Of a stretch of 64,000 nt of DNA, positions 63,736 to 64,000 are shown piece after piece. The stretch spans positions 62,001 to 126,000 of the forward strand of contig CAWHVG010000003.1 of the NCBI GenBank assembly GCA_963832725.1. The letters run 5' to 3'. Under the pieces are notes generated by a model, which saw only the letters and a program-made list of their open reading frames with translations, was not told the DNA's origin and searched no databases. The stretch is from JAEZBP01 sp963832725. Lineage in GTDB: Bacteria > Myxococcota_A > Polyangia > Polyangiales > Sandaracinaceae. Each line of letters opens with the position of its first letter. Position 1 is the stretch's first letter. The position numbers and the translations under genes were made by a program.

Positions 63736-64000
63736 GTGCGTCGTGACGCAGACGAAGACCGAGACGTCGGGCCGTCGTCTGCTCGCTGCGCCTCTCCAGT
63801 GGGTGCGAGTCCCACGCCGGTAAGCGTCGGAGCGCCGGGTAGCAGGGTCGCGGCGGCGGGAGAGATCCCGTCCGTCGAAGCCGACCGTCGAGAGCCCCTT
63901 CGGGGGGAGCAACGGTACGGGCCGCAACATGAAGTGAAGCCTGCAGCCTCGTCAGAGGAACAATCCGGGAGCCGAGCCAATCATCGCGCGGCGAAGGCCA
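63736..64000 (+). ncRNA. Probable group II intron, 5' part (domain I), cut by the window end
   Basis: The sequence starts GTGCG, the 5' consensus of group II introns. It then shows the hairpin GTGGGTGCGAGTCCCAC (63799-63815), matching the GGGTGNNAGTCCC element of bacterial domain I, followed by several stem-loops such as GAGAGCCCCTTCGGGGGGAG and the later segment GAAGTGAAGCCTGC ... TCAGAGGAACAAT, like the CTGAGGAACA region near the end of domain I. The intron-encoded reverse transcriptase would lie beyond the window. A cobalamin riboswitch shares the TGCGAGTCC piece but its GCCACTG box is missing. An ORF from ATG 63733 through the same bases is the alternative. Confidence 0.62.

Noticed and set aside
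63770..63940. Cobalamin riboswitch after argC
   Set aside because: TGCGAGTCC resembles part of that aptamer, but the GCCACTG box and the CCGCCACTGT core are missing, while group II intron features fit better.

Overview
The window is a GC-rich (about 70 %) bacterial chromosome segment. Its gene content suggests a free-living deltaproteobacterial lineage, most likely Myxococcota (Sandaracinus/Polyangia type): two Ser/Thr kinases of myxobacterial style, MopE-like Cys/Asp-rich lipoproteins, many DGG-rich lipoproteins, an exopolysaccharide start, and the rpoN-hpf-ptsN-hprK-rapZ-ptsH-ptsI cluster. This assignment is an inference from gene content.

Layout. 0-3 kb: exopolysaccharide export lipoprotein and a divergent polyprenyl-phosphate sugar transferase. 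3-5.5 kb: a short-chain dehydrogenase, a lipoprotein and a DUF4336-like protein. 5.6-11 kb (minus): biotin-dependent acyl-CoA carboxylase operon (accC, carboxyltransferase, carrier) coupled to a nucleotide-transporter-like gene. 11-20.9 kb: membrane protein, fumC, CehA-type PHP lipoprotein, GNAT-like protein, HemJ/CopD-like protein, small lipoprotein, Ser/Thr kinase with a polytopic tail. 20.9-31.5 kb (minus): comEC, a complete suf operon (sufR-B-C-D-S-U, a DUF59 gene, a second cysteine desulfurase) and an A-type Fe-S carrier. 31.7-38 kb: two large Cys-rich lipoproteins, tRNA-Arg(CCG), a GspE-N-domain protein, a 48-aa basic protein. 38-48.5 kb: a PEP-synthase/PPDK regulatory protein, cNMP-binding protein, kinase with PEGA repeats, DUF3467, zinc-ribbon membrane protein, orphan ABC ATPase, receiver-GGDEF protein, TPR-dynamin fusion. 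48.8-56.6 kb: sigma-54 and nitrogen-PTS-type phosphorelay. 57-64 kb: redoxin-like lipoprotein, DUF2400/Nth-like protein, plsB, rplM-rpsI, argC, and the 5' part of a probable group II intron running off the end.

Two sequence-wide patterns stand out. First, about 28 single-base frameshifts interrupt otherwise well-conserved genes, including rpsI, rpoN, fumC, hprK, ptsH and plsB. About 24 of them are +1, and at least nine are best repaired by turning GAATC or GATTC back into GATC. I treat these genes as intact in vivo and the shifts as sequence error, perhaps caused by base modification. Second, many promoters (TTGnCn-N17-TAnnnT) end only 6-9 nt before the start codon, which predicts leaderless mRNAs for about ten genes.
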